A DNA stretch of 35,740 nt from Prevotella sp. (GTDB taxonomy: Bacteria; Bacteroidota; Bacteroidia; Bacteroidales; Bacteroidaceae): positions 1-35,740 of the forward strand of contig JAGAAJ010000100.1 in the NCBI GenBank assembly GCA_017615355.1, written 5' to 3'. This document shows, piece after piece, positions 24,806 through 31,814 of this stretch. Position 1 is the first letter of the stretch; the number at the start of each line of letters is the position of its first letter. The notes under the pieces were generated by a model. That model saw only the letters and a list, made by a program, of their open reading frames with translations. It was not told where the DNA came from and did no database searches. Both the position numbers and the translations under genes were made by a program.

Positions 24806-26650
24806 ATGATTACCAAGATAAATAAAAAGGTGGTGGCAGGAGCATTCTCTCTCCTCTTTCCTCTCTCCTCTTTCCTCATGATGAGCTGCGACGACTTCTT
24901 CAATCAGGAGTCCAACGACGTGCTCTACGACAATCAGGAGCATCTTGACAATGCCGTTGACTCGGCATGGTCTGTGGTGGGCATCCTTGGCAAGCTGCAG
25001 CTCGTGGCCGACCGCACCGTCATCCTGGGTGAGGTGCGTGGCGATCTCGTCGACCTCAGCACGGCGGCCAGCAGCGACCTGCGCGACGTGGCCAACTTCA
25101 ATGTCGGCGACGACAACAAGTATAACAACCCGACCGACTACTATGCCGTCATCAACAACTGCAACTATTTCCTTGCCCATGTCGATACGTCGCTGCGCAG
25201 CCGCAATGAGCCTATCTTCATGGCTGAATGGGCTGCCGTGAAGGGTATTCGCGCATGGACCTACCTGCAGCTGGCCCTCAACTACGGCAAGGTGCCCCTC
25301 ATCACCGAGCCGCTGCTCAGACGTGAGGATGCCGAGGCCGCCGAGAAGGGACACATGGCAAGCATAGAGGACATCTGCACCTATTTCATCGACGACCTCT
25401 CCACCGTTCCCGCACGCTACAATAATGACTTCCCGCTGGACGACCGTTACGTCTCCGTGACGAATGTGAACAGTACCGAGCTGCTCTTCTTCCCCGTCAC
25501 GCTGCTGAAGGCCGAGCTCTACCTCTGGCGTGCCACCGTGACGAAGAGTGTCAACGACTACAAGCAGGCCGCCCTGAACTATTTCCAGTTCATCTCTGAG
25601 CGCAATGGTTCAGCGTCCTATCCCACCAAGAACGACAATCTGAGATGGCGTGCAGGGACCACAGAGTTCAGCTCGCCGATAGGCACTTTGGACTATGCCA
25701 AGGCCGAAGACCTCATCACCGTCATTCCTGGTAACTCGTCGCCCACCGTGGGCTTCTATAGTGAGCTGAATAATCTCTTCTGCTCGAACGATGACAACAA
25801 CTACCTGGTCAGTCTCCTGGCATCGCAGCGCATCTTCGATATCTCCGAGGCCCAGGACTACTGCCTGCCCGCCTCCAATGCCCAGTCGTATTCCTTTGTG
25901 CCCAAGGGACTGCGCGACTATCAGTCGGGCGACCTGCGCTTGAGCCGTGTCTATGACGAGGACTACGAGTACGACCCGTTTACCGAGGAGCGTATCCGCA
26001 CGAAGTACATCTCCAAGCACCGCTCCACCAACGTCACCGTCTATCGCCGCGTCTTGGTCTATCTGCACCTGGCCGAGGCCCTCAACGGTGCCGGCTATCC
26101 GCGCATGGCCTACCTCATCCTGTCCACAGGCCTGAGCAACAGGCAGATCAAGGAGCAGGCAATGCCCTACTACATGACCGACGACCGTGCCGACTCACTC
26201 TATCTGGCACAGTTCAATTTCGACGACCGCCTCTATCGCGTGTGCACCTTCGACGACTACAACGGCGTCTCTCCTGAGGGCAATCAGCTGGGCATCCACA
26301 GCCGCGGATCGGGATGGACACCGCTCAACGACCGCTATGTGCTCATCAACGACACCATCGAGCCCGACCTGCAGAAACGCCAGCAGCTCGTGGCCGAGCA
26401 GCAGCTCTTCGTCGACAGCCTCCTGCTCAACGAGAATGCCCTGGAGATGGCTTTCGAGGGCAACCGCTACTACGACCTCATGCGTTTCGCCATGCGTCAG
26501 AGCAATCCCGCTGCCTTCATGGCCGACCACATCTTTGCCCGTCGGGGCGAGGACAAGCGTGCCGAGGTGCAGGGCGAGGTGAAGACCGACTTCACCGACC
26601 GCAGCACCTGGTTCCTCAAGTGGAATGGAAAGATTGGTTTGATGGAGTAA
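24806..26650 (+). CDS. SusD/RagB-type surface lipoprotein, second copy
   Basis: I start at the ATG at 24806; the TTG at 24797 lies in repeat DNA and adds nothing conserved. The 614-residue product has a lipoprotein signal ending FLMMSC (Cys28), then DDF. SusD features are the N-terminal DNAVDSAWSVVG, the helix AVKGIRAWTYLQLALNYGKVPLITEPL, and the C-terminal ALEMAFEGNRYYDLMRFAMRQSNP. The hydrophobic core of the signal is encoded by a perfect 14-bp tandem duplication. It is the partner of the second SusC and the last clear member of the FAS1/SusCD operon. Confidence 0.93.
   Translation: MITKINKKVVAGAFSLLFPLSSFLMMSCDDFFNQESNDVLYDNQEHLDNAVDSAWSVVGILGKLQLVADRTVILGEVRGDLVDLSTAASSDLRDVANFNVGDDNKYNNPTDYYAVINNCNYFLAHVDTSLRSRNEPIFMAEWAAVKGIRAWTYLQLALNYGKVPLITEPLLRREDAEAAEKGHMASIEDICTYFIDDLSTVPARYNNDFPLDDRYVSVTNVNSTELLFFPVTLLKAELYLWRATVTKSVNDYKQAALNYFQFISERNGSASYPTKNDNLRWRAGTTEFSSPIGTLDYAKAEDLITVIPGNSSPTVGFYSELNNLFCSNDDNNYLVSLLASQRIFDISEAQDYCLPASNAQSYSFVPKGLRDYQSGDLRLSRVYDEDYEYDPFTEERIRTKYISKHRSTNVTVYRRVLVYLHLAEALNGAGYPRMAYLILSTGLSNRQIKEQAMPYYMTDDRADSLYLAQFNFDDRLYRVCTFDDYNGVSPEGNQLGIHSRGSGWTPLNDRYVLINDTIEPDLQKRQQLVAEQQLFVDSLLLNENALEMAFEGNRYYDLMRFAMRQSNPAAFMADHIFARRGEDKRAEVQGEVKTDFTDRSTWFLKWNGKIGLME
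24848..24875. repeat. 14-bp tandem duplication in a signal-peptide sequence
   Basis: TCTCTCCTCTTTCC occurs twice in direct succession (24848-24861, 24862-24875), encoding part of FSLLFPLSSFL in the SusD lipoprotein. As 14 is not a multiple of 3, gain or loss of one unit would shift the frame. Confidence 0.85.
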
Positions 26651-26677
26651 AGTTGATAGCAGCGCAACCTGCGCAAT

Positions 26678-27403
26678 ATGGATCAAAAGAGCATATTGAA
26701 GTTCCTTTGCCAGGTAATGGCAAACAACAACCGTGAGTGGTTTCAGGAACATAAAAAAGAATACGAGGCCGTCAGGGCTGAGTTTGAACGGGGCGTGCAG
26801 CAGGCCATCGAGCGTATTGTGACGTTCGATCCGGAAATCGCCCATGTACAGGTAAAAGACTGTACCTATCGTTTCTATCGCGATACGCGATTCTCGACAG
26901 ACAAATCACCCTACAAGAACCACCTCGGCGCCTATGTCAATGCAAAGAGCAAGAAGGCGCTCCGGGGTGGCTACTACCTGCATTTGGAGCCCGACCATTG
27001 TCTGTTGGCAGTTGGCAATTACTGGTTGCCTACGAACATCCTGACCTCCTGTCGCAACGAGATAATGGCGAACACGGCCGAGTGGCTTAGATGCGTGGAG
27101 AACAAGGAGTTCCTGACATATTTTGGCTCTGACGACCCCTGCAGCACAAACTCACCGACAGATGTCGACAGTTGGGACCAGCCTCAAGGCTTCGGATTGG
27201 CTAAACTGAAGACCTGCCCCTCTGGTTTCCCTAAAGACTGGCCACATGTCAACTATCTGCGCCTCAAGGACTATTGCTGTTGGCACGCCGTCTCAAACAC
27301 ATTCTTCGAGGGCGACGGTTGGCTTGATGAGATGGAGCGCATGTTCCGAGCCGCAAAACCCATGATGGACTTCATGAATGCCGTGATAGACGATTACGAA
27401 TAA
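26678..27403 (+). CDS. DUF2461 (TIGR02453) family protein
   Basis: The 241-residue soluble protein belongs to the DUF2461 family. I recognise the N-terminal FLCQVMANNNREWFQEHKKEYE and the family core FYRDTRFSTDKSPYKNHLGAY (about residues 66-86). There is no signal peptide, so it is expected in the cytoplasm. The biochemical role of the family is unknown to me. It starts 27 bases after the second susD, in the same direction, and may be read from the same mRNA, though the family occurs widely outside such loci. Its final 20 bases with the stop codon (TGATAGACGATTACGAATAA) are duplicated exactly 1.7 kb downstream, with two more bases, as part of a 22-bp direct repeat. Confidence 0.85.
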   Translation: MDQKSILKFLCQVMANNNREWFQEHKKEYEAVRAEFERGVQQAIERIVTFDPEIAHVQVKDCTYRFYRDTRFSTDKSPYKNHLGAYVNAKSKKALRGGYYLHLEPDHCLLAVGNYWLPTNILTSCRNEIMANTAEWLRCVENKEFLTYFGSDDPCSTNSPTDVDSWDQPQGFGLAKLKTCPSGFPKDWPHVNYLRLKDYCCWHAVSNTFFEGDGWLDEMERMFRAAKPMMDFMNAVIDDYE

Positions 27404-27405
27404 AG
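27384..27405. repeat. 22-bp direct repeat, left copy (3' end of DUF2461 gene)
   Basis: The 22 bases, beginning TGATAGACGATTACGAATAA and ending AG, are identical to 29094-29115. They contain the last codons and stop of the DUF2461 gene. The pair brackets a segment of about 1.69 kb with a single gene, as attachment sites or a target duplication would. Confidence 0.85.
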
Positions 27406-27419
27406 ACAAAAATCGCCGA

Positions 27420-27455
27420 CTTAGGAGGCTCCTTAGGAAAAATAGAGTGTAGGTG
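27420..27455. repeat. Isolated GGAGGCTCC and GTGTAGG motifs, third site
   Basis: CTTAGGAGGCTCCTTAGG is followed closely by AGAGTGTAGGTGG. These are single copies of the two motif families that form arrays at 4305-4542 and 33981-34593. Here they lie between two convergent genes and inside the 22-bp-flanked segment. Confidence 0.6.
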
Positions 27456-27462
27456 GCCTGCT

Positions 27463-28953
27463 TTAGCGGCCAATATGTTTTTTGCCGTTGGAGATGTAGA
27501 TTCCGCGTGGAATGATGCCCAATGGCAGCTTCCTACCTTGTAAATCGTAACAATCGGTTTCTTTGTCGTTTGGAGCAAGAATGAGCTGTTCTACGCTATC
27601 TGTGTCGTTGAGCATGTAATAAAAAGGACCATACAATGAATCTGCTAAGATGTAGGCCCGACATCCTCCGATGCGACCTACCTCACTTTCTGGTGTGTGG
27701 TCTATATAATAAATGTCCTGATTCGTAGTGATGACCATGTCGGTGCTCACGTAGCTACCTATAAACCACACATTCTCTATTGAGATTACTCCAGGTTGTT
27801 CTGATAGTTGCATCTCGCTGATGTCTACACGGCAATCCTTGTCAGCCATCAGAATATAGGGAACATTGGCTTGTGGAGTGGGTTCGCGTTCGAATACAAG
27901 TACATGATCCTCCCGATGGTCAAGCCGGTAGTATTTTCCAAGGGTCGCATCAGGAATCACAGGAAGAATAATGGTTCCTGCCACCCCTGCCTTGAAGTCA
28001 ATGGCATTGTAGAGGGTGAAGTCCATTTTCTTGTCTTCAAACTGCAGAGCCCAGAAATCATTTTCTTTTAAAAAGGAATACTCTATTCCAATATCATCGT
28101 ATGGGATGTAGCCGGCAGCTTTTGCTGAAGGCCGGAATGTATTCCGTCCCTCTGACGCTCTTACCTTGTAATGGCCCTCCTCGTCTGTCAGGCCCTTGTA
28201 CTCATTCTGTTCCCATTTACAACTGGTAAGAGTCACCTCAGCGCCGCTAATAGGATTACCGTCTTGGTCAACAACCTGACCAGTCAGATACTCCACTTTA
28301 GTGGCAATGGTATATTTTAATTGTGGCGCTATGTCGGATTGTGGCGAGTCGGAAACATTGTCCATCTGGTCGGATGTTGAGTACAACGCACTGAATTTAT
28401 TGTTGGAACGTGCGAAATAAACATCATGGTCGCTTACGTCGCCATAGCTCAACACCGTGATTTTCACGCCGCCATAATTATAGGTGAACGGCTCGTCAAG
28501 GGTGATATCTGTCAATTGAATCCATTGGTTTGGCTGCCCGCCGCTCTTGATGACAATGTCGCCCTCAAAAACCTTTGTCATATTGTCTACAGAAACGAAA
28601 CCGCCGCCTACTCGCATTACATCCATATCAACGTTTTGCATCCATACAATGACATGCCTTTCAATCTCACCTCCTGGATTATAACCCGTATAGCCTATTT
28701 TTGCAATTTTGTCACCTTTCATAATCTGCAAGTCACCAAATCGGTAAATAGCCTCAGACTTAGAATATGAACAAGTGGTGATAATGGGTGCACCGGCAGT
28801 CACGTTGTATTGATTGTCGTCATATCTGGGCCATATTTGTACCGTTTTCTCTTTATAGTCATATTCCTCCTCGTCCTGTCCGTCCTGACTATGGACTACC
28901 ATAGGCAGGAAAAGTGAAAAAGCAAATACAAGTAATAATTGTCTCATCATCAT
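27463..28953 (-). CDS. Secreted protein with carboxypeptidase-regulatory-like domain and C-terminal sorting-type tail
   Basis: This 496-residue product starts MMMRQLLLVFAF with a signal peptide ending VVHSQ. The N-terminal half is beta-rich, with IWPRYDDNQYNVTAGAPIIT and IERHVIVWMQN, and not recognised further. A carboxypeptidase-regulatory-like domain begins at YLTGQVVDQDGNPISGAEV (about residue 222) and includes DEEGHYKVRA. The C-terminus, YDLQGRKLPLGIIPRGIYI, is the tail common on secreted Prevotella and other Bacteroidetes proteins and may be a type IX secretion-type signal. The gene has its own consensus promoter and is the only gene in the segment bracketed by 22-bp direct repeats, so it may be recently acquired cargo. 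No enzyme motif is visible. Confidence 0.8.
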   Translation of the reverse strand: MMMRQLLLVFAFSLFLPMVVHSQDGQDEEEYDYKEKTVQIWPRYDDNQYNVTAGAPIITTCSYSKSEAIYRFGDLQIMKGDKIAKIGYTGYNPGGEIERHVIVWMQNVDMDVMRVGGGFVSVDNMTKVFEGDIVIKSGGQPNQWIQLTDITLDEPFTYNYGGVKITVLSYGDVSDHDVYFARSNNKFSALYSTSDQMDNVSDSPQSDIAPQLKYTIATKVEYLTGQVVDQDGNPISGAEVTLTSCKWEQNEYKGLTDEEGHYKVRASEGRNTFRPSAKAAGYIPYDDIGIEYSFLKENDFWALQFEDKKMDFTLYNAIDFKAGVAGTIILPVIPDATLGKYYRLDHREDHVLVFEREPTPQANVPYILMADKDCRVDISEMQLSEQPGVISIENVWFIGSYVSTDMVITTNQDIYYIDHTPESEVGRIGGCRAYILADSLYGPFYYMLNDTDSVEQLILAPNDKETDCYDLQGRKLPLGIIPRGIYISNGKKHIGR

Positions 28954-28977
28954 ATGAGTTTTTAATTATTGCGGAGA

Positions 28978-29009
28978 CAAAGTTACAAACTTTTAAGCAT
29001 CCCGCCAAA
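28978..29009 (-). promoter_or_regulatory. Promoter of the 27463-28953 gene
   Basis: On the minus strand TTTG (29009-29006), 20 bases, then TAACTTTG (28985-28978) match the Bacteroidetes consensus exactly. The predicted leader before the ATG at 28953 is about 20 nt. The promoter lies within the 22-bp-flanked segment, so the gene brings its own expression signal. Confidence 0.75.
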
Positions 29010-29093
29010 GGAATCAATGAAAAATGACGAACTCAACAGAATCGGCGAGGACTCCCTGATTCTCCAAATTAGATAAAAGTCTCCTGATTCCTT

Positions 29094-29115
29094 TGATAGA
29101 CGATTACGAATAAAG
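29094..29115. repeat. 22-bp direct repeat, right copy
   Basis: Identical to 27384-27405. Sequences on either side of the two copies differ, so the identity is limited to these 22 bases. An inverted pair CAAAGGAATCA (29007-29017) and TGATTCCTTTG (about 29085-29095) lies just inside this end of the segment. Confidence 0.85.
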
Positions 29116-29244
29116 CGAGATCTAAAGGACTTTTCCGAAGGGCTGCCGCTGCTCCGCAAACAGCTAAAAAAGTACCTGACCGAACGAATCGTTCTCCCAG
29201 CTATTGAGGTGATAAAGCTGATACCCTGAATCAGGGTAAGAGGT
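29113..29244 (+). pseudogene. Possible remnant of a DNA topoisomerase IB gene
   Basis: The frame from 29113 reads KRDLKDFSEGLPLLRKQL, then KKYLTERIVLPAIEVIKLIP, a TGA at 29227, and then IRVRG. Bacterial topoisomerase IB proteins have a stretch like 'K..L..F...LP.LR..V ... R.KVLA..VRLL...IRVGN', and the spacing roughly agrees. No start codon and no catalytic residues remain. The similarity is judged from memory by eye, and the fragment is short, so this is tentative. It directly abuts the right 22-bp repeat, which could mean that the insertion split an older neighbourhood. Confidence 0.33.
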
Positions 29245-29326
29245 CGTATTCAGATGAAACCACCGTAGAGGAATTTACTCTTTGTAGAAAAAGAATCGTC
29301 TTTTCTTAAAATATTTCCTGAATTGC

Positions 29327-29356
29327 TTTGCGATTTAGGGTTTTTTTGTATCTTTG
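29327..29356 (+). promoter_or_regulatory. Promoter of a structured leader or small RNA
   Basis: TTTG (29327-29330), 18 bases, then TATCTTTG (29349-29356) make a good Bacteroidetes promoter. The expected start is near 29363. No long gene begins close by; the transcript would run into the hairpin-forming region at 29564-29720. Confidence 0.65.
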
Positions 29357-29438
29357 CAACATAAATGTGTATAATTGAACGAATAACAAACTAAAAAATT
29401 CAAATTAGAACCAGAGAGAGAACAGAAAGTACATCGGG

Positions 29439-29531
29439 ATGAGGCCGCACAAGGTGCTGCCCTCCCACAGGGATTTTAATCAAAACAAATATATTAACTT
29501 ACAGGTTAGCGTTCCTGTTCGTACTTATTGA
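29439..29531 (+). CDS. Possible 30-residue small ORF
   Basis: An ATG at 29439 opens a 30-codon frame (begins MRPHKVLPSHRDF, ends VPVRTY) that stops 3 bases before a second small ORF in the same frame. It lies about 76 bases downstream of the predicted transcription start. It could be a leader peptide or chance. No family is recognised, there is no signal peptide, and short frames of this size are common by chance. Confidence 0.2.
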   Translation: MRPHKVLPSHRDFNQNKYINLQVSVPVRTY

Positions 29532-29534
29532 AAT

Positions 29535-29660
29535 ATGGATTTGAGCTTTTGCTCTTGTTCTTCGCAGCTGAATACCGCCAAACTATCAATCGTAGAGGAA
29601 CAAGCAGATGAAAGTTCACGCATGTTAGGCGTGGACTATTCGTGCTTGTTTTACGATTAG
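29535..29660 (+). CDS. Possible 41-residue small ORF overlapping the hairpin
   Basis: The frame begins MDLSFCSCSSQLNTAK and ends GVDYSCLFYD, with four cysteines. It is in the same frame as the 30-residue ORF before it. After its TAG stop the frame stays open for 31 more codons to 29754. It overlaps the long inverted repeat, so constraint on RNA structure may be the reason for the composition. I cannot decide between a real peptide and a chance frame. Confidence 0.22.
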   Translation: MDLSFCSCSSQLNTAKLSIVEEQADESSRMLGVDYSCLFYD

Positions 29661-29720
29661 GTCTACTTGGCGGTAACCCAGCTGCAGATAAGCATTGAAT
29701 GGTTCCGCCTTTTATTTTAT
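29564..29720 (+). ncRNA. Structured RNA or attenuator: long hairpin competing with a terminator
   Basis: Four paired blocks make a long hairpin: GCAGCTG 29564-29570 with 29679-29685, TACCGCCAA 29573-29581 with 29667-29675, AATCGTA 29588-29594 with 29652-29658, AACAAGCA 29599-29606 with 29643-29650, topped by AGTTCACGC 29613-29621 with 29629-29637 (one G-U pair, allowed only on the plus strand). The 3' arm can instead form GGCGG-AACC (29669-29678, one bulged T) with GGTTCCGCC (29701-29709), followed by TTTTATTTTAT, an intrinsic terminator. The two folds exclude each other. This resembles a transcription attenuator or riboswitch-like leader upstream of the DUF3857 genes. A stand-alone RNA such as a 6S-like RNA is an alternative. 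Confidence 0.5.
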
Positions 29721-29744
29721 GATAGCACAAAAAAGCGTAAGAAA

Positions 29745-29776
29745 TTTGTATAATCTATAAAAAGCACTTACCTTTG
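29745..29776 (+). promoter_or_regulatory. Promoter of the DUF3857 gene pair
   Basis: TTTG (29745-29748), exactly 20 bases, TACCTTTG (29769-29776). The predicted start near 29783 gives a leader of about 50 nt to the ATG at 29835. Because it lies downstream of the possible attenuator, the pair could be read from two promoters. Confidence 0.75.
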
Positions 29777-29834
29777 CACATCAAAATAAGATGTTATACA
29801 ATAAACTGAAATAAATCAATCAAATACGAGAATC

Positions 29835-31814
29835 ATGAAAAAAACAATGATGTACATCATGCTACTGGCTATCAGCATGATAGCCAATGCACAGGATATA
29901 GAGCCTAATTTGAAATGGGGCAAGCCTACAGATCAGGAGCTTCAAATGACAGAATATGCCCTAGACAAGGAAGCCGACGCTGTCGTGCTCTATCATAAGA
30001 CAGATGTGAGCTATCAGTTCACCAACAACGACTTTAGAGTGATTTATCGTGTGAACACTCGACTGAAAGTGTTGAAGCCAGAGGGCAAGCGAGTAGCTGA
30101 CGGACAGATAGCATATTTGGAAAACGAGACCAACCGTACACGCCGTGAGATTGTAACAGGACTGAAAGCTACTGCCTACAATATGGAAGATGGCAAACTG
30201 GTGAAGACAAAGATGGAACGCTCGATGACCAGTGAAGAACGTCTTGACAAGAACCAGATGGTAATGAAATTCAGCGTGCCTCAGGTGAAGGTGGGAACGG
30301 TCATCGAAATTGAGTATCGCATTGATAGCGACTACTATGGTAACATCCGCGATTGGTATGCTCAGCGCGATATTCCTGTGCTCTACACCTGCTATGAACT
30401 GTCAATTCCGGAATGGTTTACTTTCAATATTGAGGAAACAGGCATGAACCATATGGAAAAGAAAGAGAACAGCGAGCCTATGACATTGCTCTTTAGCGGA
30501 GGAACAGAAAATATCCTTACGAATATTAAGACCTTTGTCGGTAGGAACCTGCCTGCCCTGAAAGATGACGATTTTGTATGGCATGCTGCAGACTATGGTG
30601 ACAAGGTGACTGCCGAGCTGGCTGGCATATTCATCCCTGGTTCCGTTTATAAGAGCTATACCTCCACATGGGATGACATCGACAATCAGCTGCTGAGTGA
30701 CGAGGACTTTGGCGGACGCCTGAAGAGAAACAGTCCGTTGAAGGATGAAATCATAGCAGCCGGTATTCCCGACATCAGCGATAAGAAGGAACGGATAGCA
30801 GCCGTCTGGAAGTTGCTGAAAAGCAAGGTGCGTTGGAACGGTGACTATGCCTTTTGGGGAAAGTCGGCCTCAAAGATCCTGAAAGAGGGCACAGGAACGA
30901 ATGCCGACATCAACTTTCTGCTGATCAATATGTTACAGGATGCCGGCATCGAGTCAACCCCCGTCGTCATGAGAACGCGTGATAGTGGTATCTTACCTCT
31001 TTCCCACTCCAGTTTGAAATACCTGAACACCTTTGTAGTAGGCATCCCAATGACGGATTCGGGGATGGCGTATCTTGACGGCTCTGCTGAAGACGGCTAT
31101 CTGAACGTGCTTCCTGCTAAGCTTCTCGTTACCAGAGCACGTGTTGTACAGAAGACAGGAGCGGACCTATGGGTAAACCTGCAAGCTAATGCCCGTGGCC
31201 GTGAAACAGCCATTGTTCAAGCCCAACTTAGTACCGACGGACAGCTAAAAGGACAAAAGTCAACCATGCTTGTTGAAGAAGCTGCTGCTGCCAAGCGTCG
31301 TGTGTGGCGACTGGCAAAGGACAGTACAGAGCTGATTCAGAAGATGCAGGAGCGTGATGGAATAGAGATACAGTCCTATCGCTTAGAGGGCCGCCATGAT
31401 TTCTCGCCGACGGTGAAAGAAGAAATGACGTTTACCAAACAATGCGATGTTGCCGGTGATATGATCTACCTGAACCCGTTGGTCTTCATTCCACAGCATG
31501 AGTCCCCTTTCACGACTGCCGAGCGCATCCTGCCTATAGAGTTCCCCTATAATCAGTCAGAGACACAGAATGTGATCATCACACTACCCGAAGGCTATGT
31601 GGTGGAGGAGGCACCAAAGCCCATCATCATCAAGTTTGACGGCGCTACGGCTCGTATCATCTGTAACGTCAATGGCAATCAGTTGAGCGTGCAGTATCAG
31701 ATGAATATCTCCCAAACCTTCTACGCCTCAACTCAATATCAGGATCTTAAAGCCTTCTTTGATAGTGTGGTAGAAAGCAATAAGCACATTTTGACCATCA
31801 AGAAAGCGCAATGA
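29835..31814 (+). CDS. Secreted DUF3857/transglutaminase-like protein, catalytic residues missing
   Basis: The 659-residue product has a signal peptide ending ANAQ, an N-terminal DUF3857 domain (about 50-240, with FRVIYRVNTRLKVLKPEGK and VGTVIEIEYRI), a transglutaminase-like fold (about 320-430), and a C-terminal beta domain. In the core, the place of the catalytic cysteine, normally GxCxD, reads GTNADINFLL (near residue 355), and the usual NH around the histidine reads LNTFVV, so the enzyme triad appears lost while the fold is kept. The gene overlaps the next by 4 bases (ATGA), and that protein keeps its triad, so a pseudoenzyme-enzyme pair is plausible. Location is periplasm or outer surface. 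Substrate unknown. Confidence 0.83.
   Translation: MKKTMMYIMLLAISMIANAQDIEPNLKWGKPTDQELQMTEYALDKEADAVVLYHKTDVSYQFTNNDFRVIYRVNTRLKVLKPEGKRVADGQIAYLENETNRTRREIVTGLKATAYNMEDGKLVKTKMERSMTSEERLDKNQMVMKFSVPQVKVGTVIEIEYRIDSDYYGNIRDWYAQRDIPVLYTCYELSIPEWFTFNIEETGMNHMEKKENSEPMTLLFSGGTENILTNIKTFVGRNLPALKDDDFVWHAADYGDKVTAELAGIFIPGSVYKSYTSTWDDIDNQLLSDEDFGGRLKRNSPLKDEIIAAGIPDISDKKERIAAVWKLLKSKVRWNGDYAFWGKSASKILKEGTGTNADINFLLINMLQDAGIESTPVVMRTRDSGILPLSHSSLKYLNTFVVGIPMTDSGMAYLDGSAEDGYLNVLPAKLLVTRARVVQKTGADLWVNLQANARGRETAIVQAQLSTDGQLKGQKSTMLVEEAAAAKRRVWRLAKDSTELIQKMQERDGIEIQSYRLEGRHDFSPTVKEEMTFTKQCDVAGDMIYLNPLVFIPQHESPFTTAERILPIEFPYNQSETQNVIITLPEGYVVEEAPKPIIIKFDGATARIICNVNGNQLSVQYQMNISQTFYASTQYQDLKAFFDSVVESNKHILTIKKAQ

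Noticed and set aside
29564-29685. Long imperfect palindrome as an integron attC site
   Set aside because: attC sites need inverse-core and core motifs at the two outer ends; here the outer ends are GCAGCTG and CAGCTGC, and the only GTTAGGC-like motif is in the terminal loop.
29564-29685. The same palindrome as a MITE with terminal inverted repeats
   Set aside because: No target duplication flanks it, and the 3' arm is shared with a terminator stem, which fits an RNA structure better.
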